Origin: Cytophagales bacterium
Lineage (GTDB): Bacteria; Bacteroidota; Bacteroidia; Cytophagales; 172606-1
Direction of reading: 5' to 3'
Length of the DNA: 64,000 nt
NCBI GenBank assembly: GCA_030446715.1
Contig: JAUJMU010000006.1
Coordinates: 409,585-473,584 of the forward strand
The notes below the pieces were generated by a model. That model did not search any database and was not told where the DNA came from. It saw only the letters and a program-made list of their open reading frames with translations. Numbering within the stretch: the stretch's first letter is position 1; the number at the start of each line of letters is the position of its first letter. A program made the translations under genes and the position numbers. Positions 19,402 to 28,452 of the stretch are shown piece by piece.

Positions 19402-21390
19402 ATGATACATCAACCAAAAAATTTATTCCGGACCCTTGCCGCCGCACTTTCCCTATGCTGCATTTCCGGGGGCTGGGCGCAGGAGCTTGAGTTCAGGAAA
19501 CTCGGTCTGGATAGCAAAGTGGACAAAACCATTGCGACGCTTACCGCCGAGGAGAAAAAGGAAACCGGCGTTGTCCTGAAGGAGAAGACCTACATCGAAT
19601 ACCTGATGAACAGCAAGGATGAAGCGGAGCGGTACTACGGTGCCTACCGCCGGATTCATTTAAGCGGCAATACGGCCGTGGAGCGGTTCAATAAGCTGGT
19701 ATTGCCGGTGACTGATCCCGGTAGCCTGCTGATGGTAAAAGCCCGGGGCATCAGCCGCAACGGCGTAGTGAAGGAAGTGGGTCCGGAAGCAGTGAAGGAG
19801 ATCGAGGAGGAAGGACGCCGTTACAAGATTCTCGCGGTGGAAGGCCTTGAAGTGGGCGGCGAAGTAGAACTGATGTATCTGGTGAAGGGCAGCATGAGTC
19901 TGTTCGGCGCTGAGATTGTGCAGGAGGACATCCCGCTGCGGGAAAGCGAATTCCACCTGATTGCGCCCAAACATCTGATTTTTGAAGGCAAAGTCTACAA
20001 CGGCAAATACACGAAGCAGGACAGCAGCACCGTGGGCGAAAAGCGGATGCTGACATTTCATTCCCGCAAGGTACCCGCCCTGCTGGAAGAAAAGTATGCG
20101 GCCGAAAATGCGAACCGCACCCGCATTGAATATAAATTAGCCTATAATGAACTCAATGGCAGCAAACGGATTCTCAGTTGGAACGATGCCGGTTCGCGGA
20201 TCTACAGCTTCCTGCACCTTGGCCTCGACGCTTCGGCCAAAGACCTGACAAAGTTTGTGGCAAAGGAAAAAATAAAAGGTCTGCCGGAGGAGCAGGCCAT
20301 CCGGGCGGTGGAAAATTACGTAAAGACCAACATCAATCTGCGGAAAGACGCCGAAGACGGCAATGCCAAAGACGTGCTGAAGCGGAAATTCGGCACCCAG
20401 ACCGGACTGATCCGCCTGTACGTGGGGCTGTTCGAGATCATGAACATTCCGTTTGAAATCGTGATTGGCTGTAGCCGCCTGGAGCAAAAGTTTGACCGGG
20501 ACTTCGATACCTGGAATTTTCTTGACAAGTATCTCTTCTATTTTCCAAACGCGCAGAAGTACATGGACCCCGAAAATGCATTCCTGCGGTACGGCATGTA
20601 TGATTTTACCCTTGAGGGCACCGATGCCATGTTTATCAGTACCGCTACGCTGGGCAGCATGAGAACCGGTCTTGCCAATATCAGTCAGATCCCTGCCGCC
20701 CCGGTGGAGCAGAACTATGACAATATGGAAGCAGACATCACCTTTACTGCCCAAGCAGACCAGGCGAATCTGAAGTATGTCAGGAAAATGGGTGGCTACC
20801 AGGCGGCGCATTTCCGTCCGTATTACTTCCTTGGCAATGCCGAACAGCGTACCAGGATGGTAACCGGCCTGCTGAAGCAATCCCTGAAAGAAGATGTTGT
20901 CGCAACCAACGTGAATGCTTCCAACTTCAACATAAATTCAGCCGAGGTGAACCAGGACTTTATTCTTACGGCTGATGTTGCAATGAAAAGCATTCTGGAA
21001 CGGGTGAACAACAAGGTGCTGGTGAAGGTAGGGGAACTGATCGGTCTCCAAACGGAAATGTACAACGAACGGCCCCGCCAGCACCCGATTGACATCGGCA
21101 ACGTACACTCCTACACCCGGGTCATCCGGATCAATCTGCCGGAGGGATACCGGCTGGCCGGGCAGGAAAGCCTCAGGCGCAAAGTCAGTTTCGACAACGG
21201 CAGCATGGGCTTCGTGTCAGACTACAAACTGGACGGCCGGGTGCTGACGATTACGGTGGAGGAATTTTACAAAAAGATTCAGTACCCCATCAGCGCCTAC
21301 GCCGAATTCCAGAAGGTGATCAACGCCGCGGCTGACTTCAACAAGGTTACGCTGGTGCTGGAAAAGGAGGGAGCTTTGAGTAAGAAGTAA
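19402..21390 (+). CDS. DUF3857-type protein with degenerate transglutaminase site
   Basis: An exported 662-residue paralogue of the preceding gene, with a signal peptide ending 'CCISGGWAQ'. The overall order is the same, but the segment aligned to the catalytic GDCKD reads 'KRKFGTQTGLIRLYVGLFE', so the Cys is replaced. The expected His region reads 'DTWNFLDKYLFYF', with no His. It is therefore likely a non-enzymatic partner or scaffold for its active neighbour. The two are probably co-transcribed, and the operon ends at the strong hairpin 2 bp after the stop. Confidence 0.85.
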   Translation: MIHQPKNLFRTLAAALSLCCISGGWAQELEFRKLGLDSKVDKTIATLTAEEKKETGVVLKEKTYIEYLMNSKDEAERYYGAYRRIHLSGNTAVERFNKLVLPVTDPGSLLMVKARGISRNGVVKEVGPEAVKEIEEEGRRYKILAVEGLEVGGEVELMYLVKGSMSLFGAEIVQEDIPLRESEFHLIAPKHLIFEGKVYNGKYTKQDSSTVGEKRMLTFHSRKVPALLEEKYAAENANRTRIEYKLAYNELNGSKRILSWNDAGSRIYSFLHLGLDASAKDLTKFVAKEKIKGLPEEQAIRAVENYVKTNINLRKDAEDGNAKDVLKRKFGTQTGLIRLYVGLFEIMNIPFEIVIGCSRLEQKFDRDFDTWNFLDKYLFYFPNAQKYMDPENAFLRYGMYDFTLEGTDAMFISTATLGSMRTGLANISQIPAAPVEQNYDNMEADITFTAQADQANLKYVRKMGGYQAAHFRPYYFLGNAEQRTRMVTGLLKQSLKEDVVATNVNASNFNINSAEVNQDFILTADVAMKSILERVNNKVLVKVGELIGLQTEMYNERPRQHPIDIGNVHSYTRVIRINLPEGYRLAGQESLRRKVSFDNGSMGFVSDYKLDGRVLTITVEEFYKKIQYPISAYAEFQKVINAAADFNKVTLVLEKEGALSKK

Positions 21391-21391
21391 T

Positions 21392-21437
21392 AAAAGAAGA
21401 AGCCCCCTGCTGACGTCAGCAGGGGGCTTCTTCTTTT
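21392..21437. terminator. Perfect 23-bp palindromic terminator
   Basis: AAAAGAAGAAGCCCCCTGCTGAC and its exact complement meet at 21414/21415, with a T-run on the right and an A-run on the left, so it can stop transcription from both sides. It ends the DUF3857 operon and shields it from the IS630 transposase. Confidence 0.92.
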
Positions 21438-21515
21438 TATGACCATAAAATACCTGCCACCCACACTCTTTCGGAATAACAGACTTGTTTGATTTGACAG
21501 TCAATGGGTTGTTTA

Positions 21516-22587
21516 TAGTGATTCTAATCACATACTTAACTAACGAAATGGTTACACCAGGCTTTGGCATAAGAGGAAGTTCTTTGCCAGATCAATTCCA
21601 GAAAGACCTGCCGGGCCTGTTGTTTAGCTTGGGCAAAATCCGAAAGTTTGGAGAGGGTTCTCTTACCATCCTTCCAGAGGAATTCGATGGGGTTGAACTT
21701 AGGCGAATAAGGGGGCAAAAAAAGCAGGTGGATGTCAAGCTCTCGGGCCTTTTGTTGGACTGAGTAGGCATGGTGAATCCGGGCATTATCCAGTACTAGT
21801 CCAATGGGTCTATCATCATTGTTTTGCTTTCTGATCCGTTCCAGAAACGCTTCCATTGCCTGAGCATCGGCTTTTTGCACCGGCTCTACACACGCCTGGC
21901 CCGAAAGGGGCATAAAGCCAAAGAAGGGCTGAGAACGACGGCCTTCCTGTTGATAAGACCAGACTGGGGTAGCTAACATGCGAGTATGATTAGGTTTGTT
22001 TTGCAAAGTGCTCCCGTCGACAAATCCTAGTGTTGCCTCCGGATGCAGGTCCAGAAAGGCCCCTACTTTTTTTTAATCTCTTTAGCAGCCTCAGCCGGCA
22101 TCTTCTGGTTTTGCATATACGGCTTCCCGTAAGGCAACTTATACTGCTTACGCAACTTGTACCAGACCATCTTGTAGGTATACGCTACGCCTTTTTCCTT
22201 TTGAATCTTTTGCCGTACCTGCTCAATGTCATATCCCTTCCCTTTGATTTGCTCCACCAGTTCATCCCACTCTTTCTGGCTCAGCCTAGGGGCATAACCG
22301 CCACTAAAGCTGGGCTTTATTCCTTGGTAGCCAGCCTTGTTCCAACTCTTCAACCAAGTAGTTACTGTTTGACGGGTTACCTGGATGGTGTAAGCCGTAT
22401 AGGTAATGCTTTCCCCTTTATAAAGCAGTACAATCGCCAGTAAGCGTTCCTTTACTCGACCATCGTGTTCACTGCGGTATAAGCGATCCAAAGCATCTTT
22501 GGGATAAGTAGTATCGACATGGGATCGTTTGGGCATACGTTTTTACCTTATATCCCTTTTTTGTCTACTTTGTGATTCGATCCACTA
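21516..22587 (-). mobile_element. IS630-family insertion sequence
   Basis: About 1.07 kb. The left end (TATAGTGATTCTAATCACATA from 21514) and the right end read inward (TATAGTGGATCGAATCACAAA from 22589) are imperfect inverted repeats. Each begins with TA, the usual IS630 target duplicated on insertion. It contains one transposase expressed by frameshifting. It lies between the DUF3857 operon and the recD2 gene and appears complete. Confidence 0.88.
21536..22536 (-). CDS. IS630 transposase made by -1 ribosomal frameshift
   Basis: The first frame (22536 to 22063, 157 residues) holds the HTH_29/32-type DNA-binding half ('YTIQVTRQTVTTWLKSWNKA'). It ends AAA-AAA-AAG-TAG at 22063-22074. A classical A-AAA-AAG slip heptamer moves ribosomes to the -1 frame, continuing as 'KVGAFLDLHPEATLGFVDGS' and so restoring the first catalytic Asp. 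The second frame supplies 'GLVLDNARIHHAY' (Asp) and 'SPKFNPIEFLWKD' (Glu). The DDE triad is complete in the fused ~333-residue product, so the element may be active. Confidence 0.88.
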
Positions 22588-23026
22588 TAATAACCACCCC
22601 CGGCCCTTCCTTCAAAAGGAGGGGAGTCTGCACCACCTTTTGCGGATACAGGTAGAGTTTCCTCCAAGTTCCCTTCGTTCCTTCAGGAATTCCGGAGGAA
22701 CCGGCCAGGCCAACGGGACAGGGGTGGTTCTCTCTTCCTAAGAATAACTTACTCATTTTCAAAAGCAAACAAGTATAATCACTCAGGATTGAAGTGGATC
22801 AGACTAAGGCTACCGGGTATCTGCTTCCTTCCGATCCGAAGTTTCTCTTGCCCGCCTGATCAACTTTACTTAATGATCCGCTGTCATCCCCCGGGGGATC
22901 TTCGCAGATAAAGGCAAAGACAATCCTCACCACAAAGATCCCCTGCGGGGATGACAGATGCGCAGGAAGCTGCTCCCGAATCCCAATAACCCGTAACTCC
23001 CCCCATTGTCAATTATCAATTTTCAA
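22588..23026. repeat. Gene-free stretch with two palindromic repeats
   Basis: The left half (22591-22734) is bounded by AACCACCCCCGGCCCTTCC and, inverted, ACAGGGGTGGTT, and carries TTCCTTCAGGAATTCCGGAGGAA inside. It belongs to the same dispersed family as the copies near 7.6 and 51.2 kb. The right half holds the separate 76-bp repeat listed next. No gene is seen. Confidence 0.55.
22881..22956. repeat. 76-bp nested palindrome (REP-like)
   Basis: The left arm CTGTCATCCCCCGGGGGATC pairs with the right arm GATCCCCTGCGGGGATGACAG, and each arm is itself nearly palindromic. Such CATCCCC/GGGGATG units are a common dispersed intergenic repeat type. No gene overlaps it. Confidence 0.7.
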
Positions 23027-25552
23027 TTATTTCACCCCTTCCCGCAGCAGGTAATTCAGCGCTGTTTGCCGGGTGGCCGTGTTCTGTTTGGTTACTGCGA
23101 GGCTGAGGGCCGTGCGGGTACCAACGAACACCACCAGCTTTTTGGCCCGGGTAATAGCCGTGTACACCAGGTTCCGGAAAAGCATCGAGAAATGCTGCGT
23201 AGTGAGGGGAATAATTACCACCGGAAACTCGCTGCCCTGCGACTTGTGAATCGTAATGGCGTAGGCCAGTTCCAGTTCGGCAAGGCTCTCCCGCTGATAC
23301 ACCACCGCCTTGGTTTCCTTGCCCGCCTGGTAGGTGACGGTGCAGGTCATTTCTTCGTTATCAATTTCAGTAATGCGTCCAATGTCACCGTTGAACACGC
23401 CAAGGTCGTAGTTGTTGCGCTTCTGGATTACCCGGTCTCTCACGCGGAACAGCCGGCTGCCCAGCATCAGTTGCGCCTTCCCGGGCCGGGGCGGATTGGT
23501 GGCTTCCTGAAGCAGCGTGTTCAGGCTGGCCGTGCCGAGACTGCCCCTGGTCATTGGCGACAGAATCTGGATTTCCGTACCCAAGCCGGCGTACTTAGGC
23601 ACGGTGCTGGTGTAGAGCCGCTTGATCATGTCCGTGGCCGACAGCCCGTAGTGCAGCGACGACCACGGATGCACCCGCTTCAGGACTTCCTTCAGTTCTT
23701 CCGGACGGGTATTGGTTTCCTGCAACCGCTCGATGTCTACGTGCCGGAACTTTTCGGGGATGGTAAAAGCGGATGCCTGCGCGTAGGCAACTTCTTCTTC
23801 CGCCGCAATACTTACCGAAGCTGTAGTTTCTTCCGGAAAGGAATAGGGTTTTGGCTGAGCCGCGGCGAGCCGTTTTACGCGGTTAATGAACCGGATCTGC
23901 TCCTGACTGGCTTCTTCGGAGTCGATGAACAGGCAATCCGTTTTTTCCTGCCAGAGCACCGGCTTATGAAAAGGAGAATCAATTTTCGGCATCTGCCCCT
24001 GATTGATCTGGTGGGCGTAACGGATGATCAGCGATTCCTGCGCCTGCCGGAAAATTTTGGTCAGCCGGAAAAGAGTCACCTGACCGGATTCGATAATGTC
24101 TTTCAGCACGTTACCGGCCCCCACCGAAGGCAACTGATCCGAATCACCGATCAGCACGACCTGGGCCCGCTTCGGCACCGCCCGGAGCAGCGAGGCCGAC
24201 AGGTGAACGTCCAGCATCGAACATTCGTCCACAATGAGGAAATCGCAGTCCAGCGGCTCTTCTTCCTTTTTCTTGAAGCCGCCCGTGGCTGGGTCAAACT
24301 CCAGCAGGCGGTGGATGGTTTTGGCTTCCCAGCCGATTACTTCGCTCATCCGCTGGGCGGCGCGGCCGGTGGGAGCCGCCAGCAGCACTTTGCGGCTCAT
24401 CATCTGCAGCAGGCCCACCAGTGCTTTGGTGGTGGTGGTTTTGCCGCAGCCGGGTCCGCCGGTCAGCACCGATAGCCGCCGGGTGACAATGCCCAGCACG
24501 GCCCCCTCCTGCTCGTCGCTCAGGCTGATGGTATGCACGGCACAGAAATCATCCAGCATTTCTTTCAACTGCCGGCGGTCCAGCCGGTTTTCGGCCGCGG
24601 CCATGGCCTTGACCGTGACAGCCAGGTAATTCTCGTCGTAAAAAAGGGAATGTGCGTAGTAGCAGGTGCGGATGTGCCCTTCGGCGTCGGGCAGCAGGCG
24701 GGTTTTGAGGGCATCTTCCTTCGCCAGTCCGTCCAGCAGGGTTTCAGTCGGGTTGTCGGGCGGCAGCCCCAGCAGTTCCTGTACGCCCTCCAGAATCTGC
24801 TCCCGGGTGAGGTAGCAGTGGCCTTCTTCCCGGGCATTCTGCAGCACGTGGTCAATGGCGGCTTTGATGCGTTGCGGCGCGTCGGGAGCCAGGCCGAGGC
24901 TGAGGGCCACTTTGTCGGCGCTGAGGAAACCAATGCCGTAAATATCGGCGGCCAGCCGGTAGGGGTTTTCCTGAATGATTTGGATGGAATCGTTGCCGTA
25001 GGTCTTGTAAATCTTGACTGCAAACAGCGTACTGATGTTGTGCGACTGCAGAAACATCATCACGTGCCGGATCTCCTGGTGTTCCTGCCATGCTTTGGCG
25101 ATCATCTGAAGCTTGAGCTGGGCAATGCCTTCCACCTCCACCAGCCGTTCGATCTGGTTTTCAAAAACATCCAGCGTGTCTTTCCCGAAGTGCTTCACGA
25201 TCCGGGAGGCGGTGACCGGACCAACGCCCTTGATCAGCCCCGAGCCGAGGTATTTTTCCAGCGCATGGGCCGTAGCCGGTTTGCGTTCCACTACTTTATT
25301 GGCCTTAAACTGTTCGCCGTGCTGCGGGTGGCGACCCCACTCGCCGTAAAAATCCATGGTGGCCCCGGCAAACACCTTCGACTGATGCACCACCACGACC
25401 ACTTCTTCGGAAGGCCGGGAAAACGGGCTTACCTTCAATACCGTAAAACCGGACTCCGGACTGTGAAACGTAATCCGCTTCACGATTCCGGAGAGTTTTT
25501 CGGCCTGTGGTTCGACAATTAATCTGGATTGCATAGTGGTGGAGAAGGGCAT
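23027..25552 (-). CDS. recD2: RecD2-type ATP-dependent DNA helicase
   Basis: A 5'-3' superfamily 1B helicase not tied to RecBC. Order: N-terminal OB-like domain with 'FHSPESGFTVLKV' (~30-41), HhH region 'GSGLIKGVGPVTASRIV' (~103-119), Walker A 'LTGGPGCGKTTTT' (~363-375), Walker B 'FLIVDECSMLD', SH3 region, and UvrD_C end 'YAITIHKSQGSEFPVVI'. At 841 residues it is about 90-100 longer than usual RecD2. The excess lies between motif III and the SH3 part ('QEKTDCLFIDSEEASQ' to 'LHYGLSATDMI'). A start at Met7 is equally possible. It stands alone. Confidence 0.93.
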   Translation of the reverse strand: MPFSTTMQSRLIVEPQAEKLSGIVKRITFHSPESGFTVLKVSPFSRPSEEVVVVVHQSKVFAGATMDFYGEWGRHPQHGEQFKANKVVERKPATAHALEKYLGSGLIKGVGPVTASRIVKHFGKDTLDVFENQIERLVEVEGIAQLKLQMIAKAWQEHQEIRHVMMFLQSHNISTLFAVKIYKTYGNDSIQIIQENPYRLAADIYGIGFLSADKVALSLGLAPDAPQRIKAAIDHVLQNAREEGHCYLTREQILEGVQELLGLPPDNPTETLLDGLAKEDALKTRLLPDAEGHIRTCYYAHSLFYDENYLAVTVKAMAAAENRLDRRQLKEMLDDFCAVHTISLSDEQEGAVLGIVTRRLSVLTGGPGCGKTTTTKALVGLLQMMSRKVLLAAPTGRAAQRMSEVIGWEAKTIHRLLEFDPATGGFKKKEEEPLDCDFLIVDECSMLDVHLSASLLRAVPKRAQVVLIGDSDQLPSVGAGNVLKDIIESGQVTLFRLTKIFRQAQESLIIRYAHQINQGQMPKIDSPFHKPVLWQEKTDCLFIDSEEASQEQIRFINRVKRLAAAQPKPYSFPEETTASVSIAAEEEVAYAQASAFTIPEKFRHVDIERLQETNTRPEELKEVLKRVHPWSSLHYGLSATDMIKRLYTSTVPKYAGLGTEIQILSPMTRGSLGTASLNTLLQEATNPPRPGKAQLMLGSRLFRVRDRVIQKRNNYDLGVFNGDIGRITEIDNEEMTCTVTYQAGKETKAVVYQRESLAELELAYAITIHKSQGSEFPVVIIPLTTQHFSMLFRNLVYTAITRAKKLVVFVGTRTALSLAVTKQNTATRQTALNYLLREGVK

Positions 25553-25680
25553 TAAAGAGGACTAATTTACCCAAAAAGGGGCAGAGATTGCGAAAGTTGA
25601 AAGTCAATATTTGATGCATACCGGAACAAAGTCCGTGACTGCCTTTCCTCTTTTTACGTAGAACACCACTGACACTTTAA

Positions 25681-26961
25681 ATGCCCCTGATGGACTCCTA
25701 CAATTTACTGCTGGCAGTGTTCGGAATTTCGATCCTCACCGTGGCCTGGGTGCCCTCGCTGGTAAAGAAGTATTCCCTCTCCTACCCGATCCTGTTCGTG
25801 GCCTTTGGGATGCTGCTTTACCAACTGCCGGTAGAGCTGCCCAATCCCAATCCGCTGATCCACAAGACATTCGTAACGCACCTCACCGAACTGTGCGTCA
25901 TCGTATCCCTGACCGGTACAGGCCTCAAAATCGACCGGCGTTTTTCCTTCCCGGGCTGGGCCATTCCGCTCCGTCTGGTGCTGATCACGATGATCCTGAC
26001 CATTGCCGCATTTGCCCTTGCCGGGTGGCTGATTGCCAGCCTGGTGCCGGCCTCGGCGGTGCTGCTGGCTGCCGCTTTGGCCCCGACTGATCCGGTGCTG
26101 GCCAGCGACGTGCAGGTGGGCGACCCCAATGAAGGCGGCGAGGATAACGTCCGGTTTGCCCTCACCGGCGAGGCCGGACTCAACGATGGGCTGGCCTTTC
26201 CGTTCGTGCATCTGTCGCTGGCTTTGCTGCCGGCTACTGCCCCGCTGGCCGAACGGCTGCTCGACTGGCTCTGGATGGACGTGCTGTACCGGATCGTGGT
26301 CGGTGTGGTGTTCGGCTGGCTGGCGGGCAAGGCACTGGCCTATCTGATCTTCGGGCTGCCCAAAAAAATTGAGATCAAGGCCGATGCCTACGGCTTTGTG
26401 GCCCTTGCCGTAACGCTTACCTCCTACGGAGTCACCGAGCTGGTGCATGGTTATGGCTTTCTGGCCGTTTTTATTGCGGCCATTACCCTCCGCAACCGCG
26501 AACGGACCCACGAGTATCACCGGGAGATGCACGATTTTTCCGACCAGATCGAAAAGTTATTCATTATCATCCTGCTGGTTCTCTTCGGCGGGGCACTGGT
26601 CAACGGCATACTCGACGAACTGACGTGGCAGGGTGCCCTGCTGGGTGTTCTGCTGGTGGTGGTGATCCGACCGCTGGCTGGCTGGGTCGCCCTGATCGGT
26701 ACCAAAACCACAAGGCCCGAACGGTGGATCATTGCCGGATTCGGCATCCGGGGCATCGGCTGCTTCTTTTACCTGGCCTATGCCATCGAAAACGGCGGAT
26801 TTGCGGAAAAGGAAGAAATATGGTCAATTACTGCGTTTACTGTCCTGTTCTCGATTATCCTGCACGGCATGCTGGCTACCCCGGTCATGAACAAACTCGA
26901 TAAACTCCAGCCACCGGTATCCACTCCGGAAGAGAGAGAGCTGAAGCGGCACATCAAGTGA
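25681..26961 (+). CDS. NhaP-type cation:proton antiporter
   Basis: A CPA1-family Na+(K+)/H+ exchanger of 426 residues with about twelve membrane helices and no C-terminal regulatory domain. The ion-binding residues are visible as 'AALAPTDPVLASDVQVG' (TD motif) and 'GEAGLNDGLAFPFVHL' (ND motif), with an Arg-rich 'RNRERTHEYHREMHDFSDQ' loop later. It starts 128 bp from the divergent recD2 start. ATG 25681 and the in-frame ATG 25690 are both possible. Monocistronic. Confidence 0.93.
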   Translation: MPLMDSYNLLLAVFGISILTVAWVPSLVKKYSLSYPILFVAFGMLLYQLPVELPNPNPLIHKTFVTHLTELCVIVSLTGTGLKIDRRFSFPGWAIPLRLVLITMILTIAAFALAGWLIASLVPASAVLLAAALAPTDPVLASDVQVGDPNEGGEDNVRFALTGEAGLNDGLAFPFVHLSLALLPATAPLAERLLDWLWMDVLYRIVVGVVFGWLAGKALAYLIFGLPKKIEIKADAYGFVALAVTLTSYGVTELVHGYGFLAVFIAAITLRNRERTHEYHREMHDFSDQIEKLFIIILLVLFGGALVNGILDELTWQGALLGVLLVVVIRPLAGWVALIGTKTTRPERWIIAGFGIRGIGCFFYLAYAIENGGFAEKEEIWSITAFTVLFSIILHGMLATPVMNKLDKLQPPVSTPEERELKRHIK

Positions 26962-27098
26962 GAGTGGTATGGTTGAATGGTTAAATTGTTGTCAGGCTGA
27001 ACGGTCTTTTTTCGACAATTCAGCAATTAAACCATTTAACCATATATCCATCCACGTAACCATACAACAACTACCCCCTTGCCAGTAAACCTGAATTT

Positions 27099-28452
27099 TT
27101 AAAACTCCAGCACAAACTTACTGCCCTTGCCGGGCTCCGACTGAACGAGAATCCTGCCGCCGTGCCCCAGCATGATCTGCTTGGAAAGACTGAGCCCTAT
27201 GCCGGTCCCGCTCTGTTTGGTGGTGTAAAAAAGGGATGAAAATCTGCTCCTGAACCTCCTGACTCATGCCGGCCCCGTTGTCTGTAACTGTAATCCGGAT
27301 CTGATCGGCTTGCTTTTCGGCGGCAAGGCTGATCAGGGGGCTATTTCTGCCAGACACTGCATCGGCGGCGTTGCTGATCAGGTTCAGCAGGATCTGTTCG
27401 ATCATTCCCACGTCAGCCTGGATGAACAGATCCGCGTCGGACGGCTGGATGTACAGCCGGATGCCTCTGGTCACAAGGGTTGAGTTGGCCAGCAGGCTCA
27501 CCCGCTCCAGCAACAGCCGCACCGAAACTGGTTCCAGTTTGGGTCGGGGCATCTGGGTCAGACTTTTATAGGCTTGCACAAAGTGAACCAGTCCCCGGCT
27601 GCGGCTCTCGATGGTACGCAGACTGCCGTGCAGGTCGGCCAGATTTTCTTCGTCCATTCCCGCAAGGGTGGTCGGCTGGCCGTTTTCGTCTTCCAGCATT
27701 TCACTGACCATCGAAGAAAGGGTAGAAATAGGAATGGCCGAATTCATGATTTCGTGGGTCAGAACGCGGATCAGCTTCTGCCACGACTCCACTTCCTGCG
27801 CTTCGAGTTCGGAGCGGATGTCCTGAAAGGAAAACAGCACGTACCCCCGCTGGTGCAGCTTGAAACGGGTGGCCTGAACCGACAGGTGCATCAGTGAGCC
27901 ATCAAGCACCAGCTTGCGCAACCGGCGGCCGCCGGAAGGCAGGTCCATCAGGGTTTGCGGCAGCGTTTTGTCTACCTGCGAAAGGTTATTCAGGTGGTGC
28001 AGAAAAGGCTTGCGGAAAAGCTTTTTGGCGGCTTGGTTCATGAGCCTTACCTCTCCCGTTTCTTCGGCAGCCACCAGACCAAGACTGATATGCTCCACCA
28101 CGGTCTGCAGATACTGGTGGTGGGTTTCCCGTTCTTCGCGCAACCTTCCGTACACAAGCATCAGTTGCCGGAAAGCCTCGTGCAGGCGATTTTCGCGGCC
28201 CGGTTTGCCCGGAGGATAGGTTGCCGAAAAATCATTCTGGCTGATGGAGAGCAGGAAGTGGGCCAGTTCGCGGTCTGACCGTTCCACGTAGCCGATCAGG
28301 TTGACCAGCAGACCGGTTACCAGTAGCCCCAGCCATAACGACACCAGCCAGAAGTGCGTCTGAGTGGCTACGTAAAAGCCGGCGTATCCAGCCACCAGAA
28401 TGGCGGCAATCCGGAGCACAACATTGAGCCGTAAGTTACGGTTGAAGGCCAT
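27099..28452 (-). pseudogene. Sensor histidine kinase, frameshifted at its C-terminus
   Basis: A partner kinase of the sigma-54 regulator. ATG 28452 lies inside the end of the regulator gene (17-nt overlap). Two membrane helices (~10-55) are followed by a linker, a PAS-like region (~105-200), the H-box 'RVLTHEIMNSAIPISTLSS', the N-box 'LLNLISNAADAV' and the G1 box 'TDNGAGMS'. Near 27229 a T6 run (gene sense) shifts the frame; with T5 it reads '[20 protein letters not shown]' to a TAA at 27099. As sequenced, the G2 box of the ATP site is lost and an alien 31-residue tail replaces it. Either inactive or a one-base sequence error. Confidence 0.8.

Noticed and set aside
23006..24475. A 489-codon open frame on the plus strand
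   Set aside because: Antisense of recD2, whose motifs are clear. The peptide is Gln/His/Arg-rich and unlike a protein.
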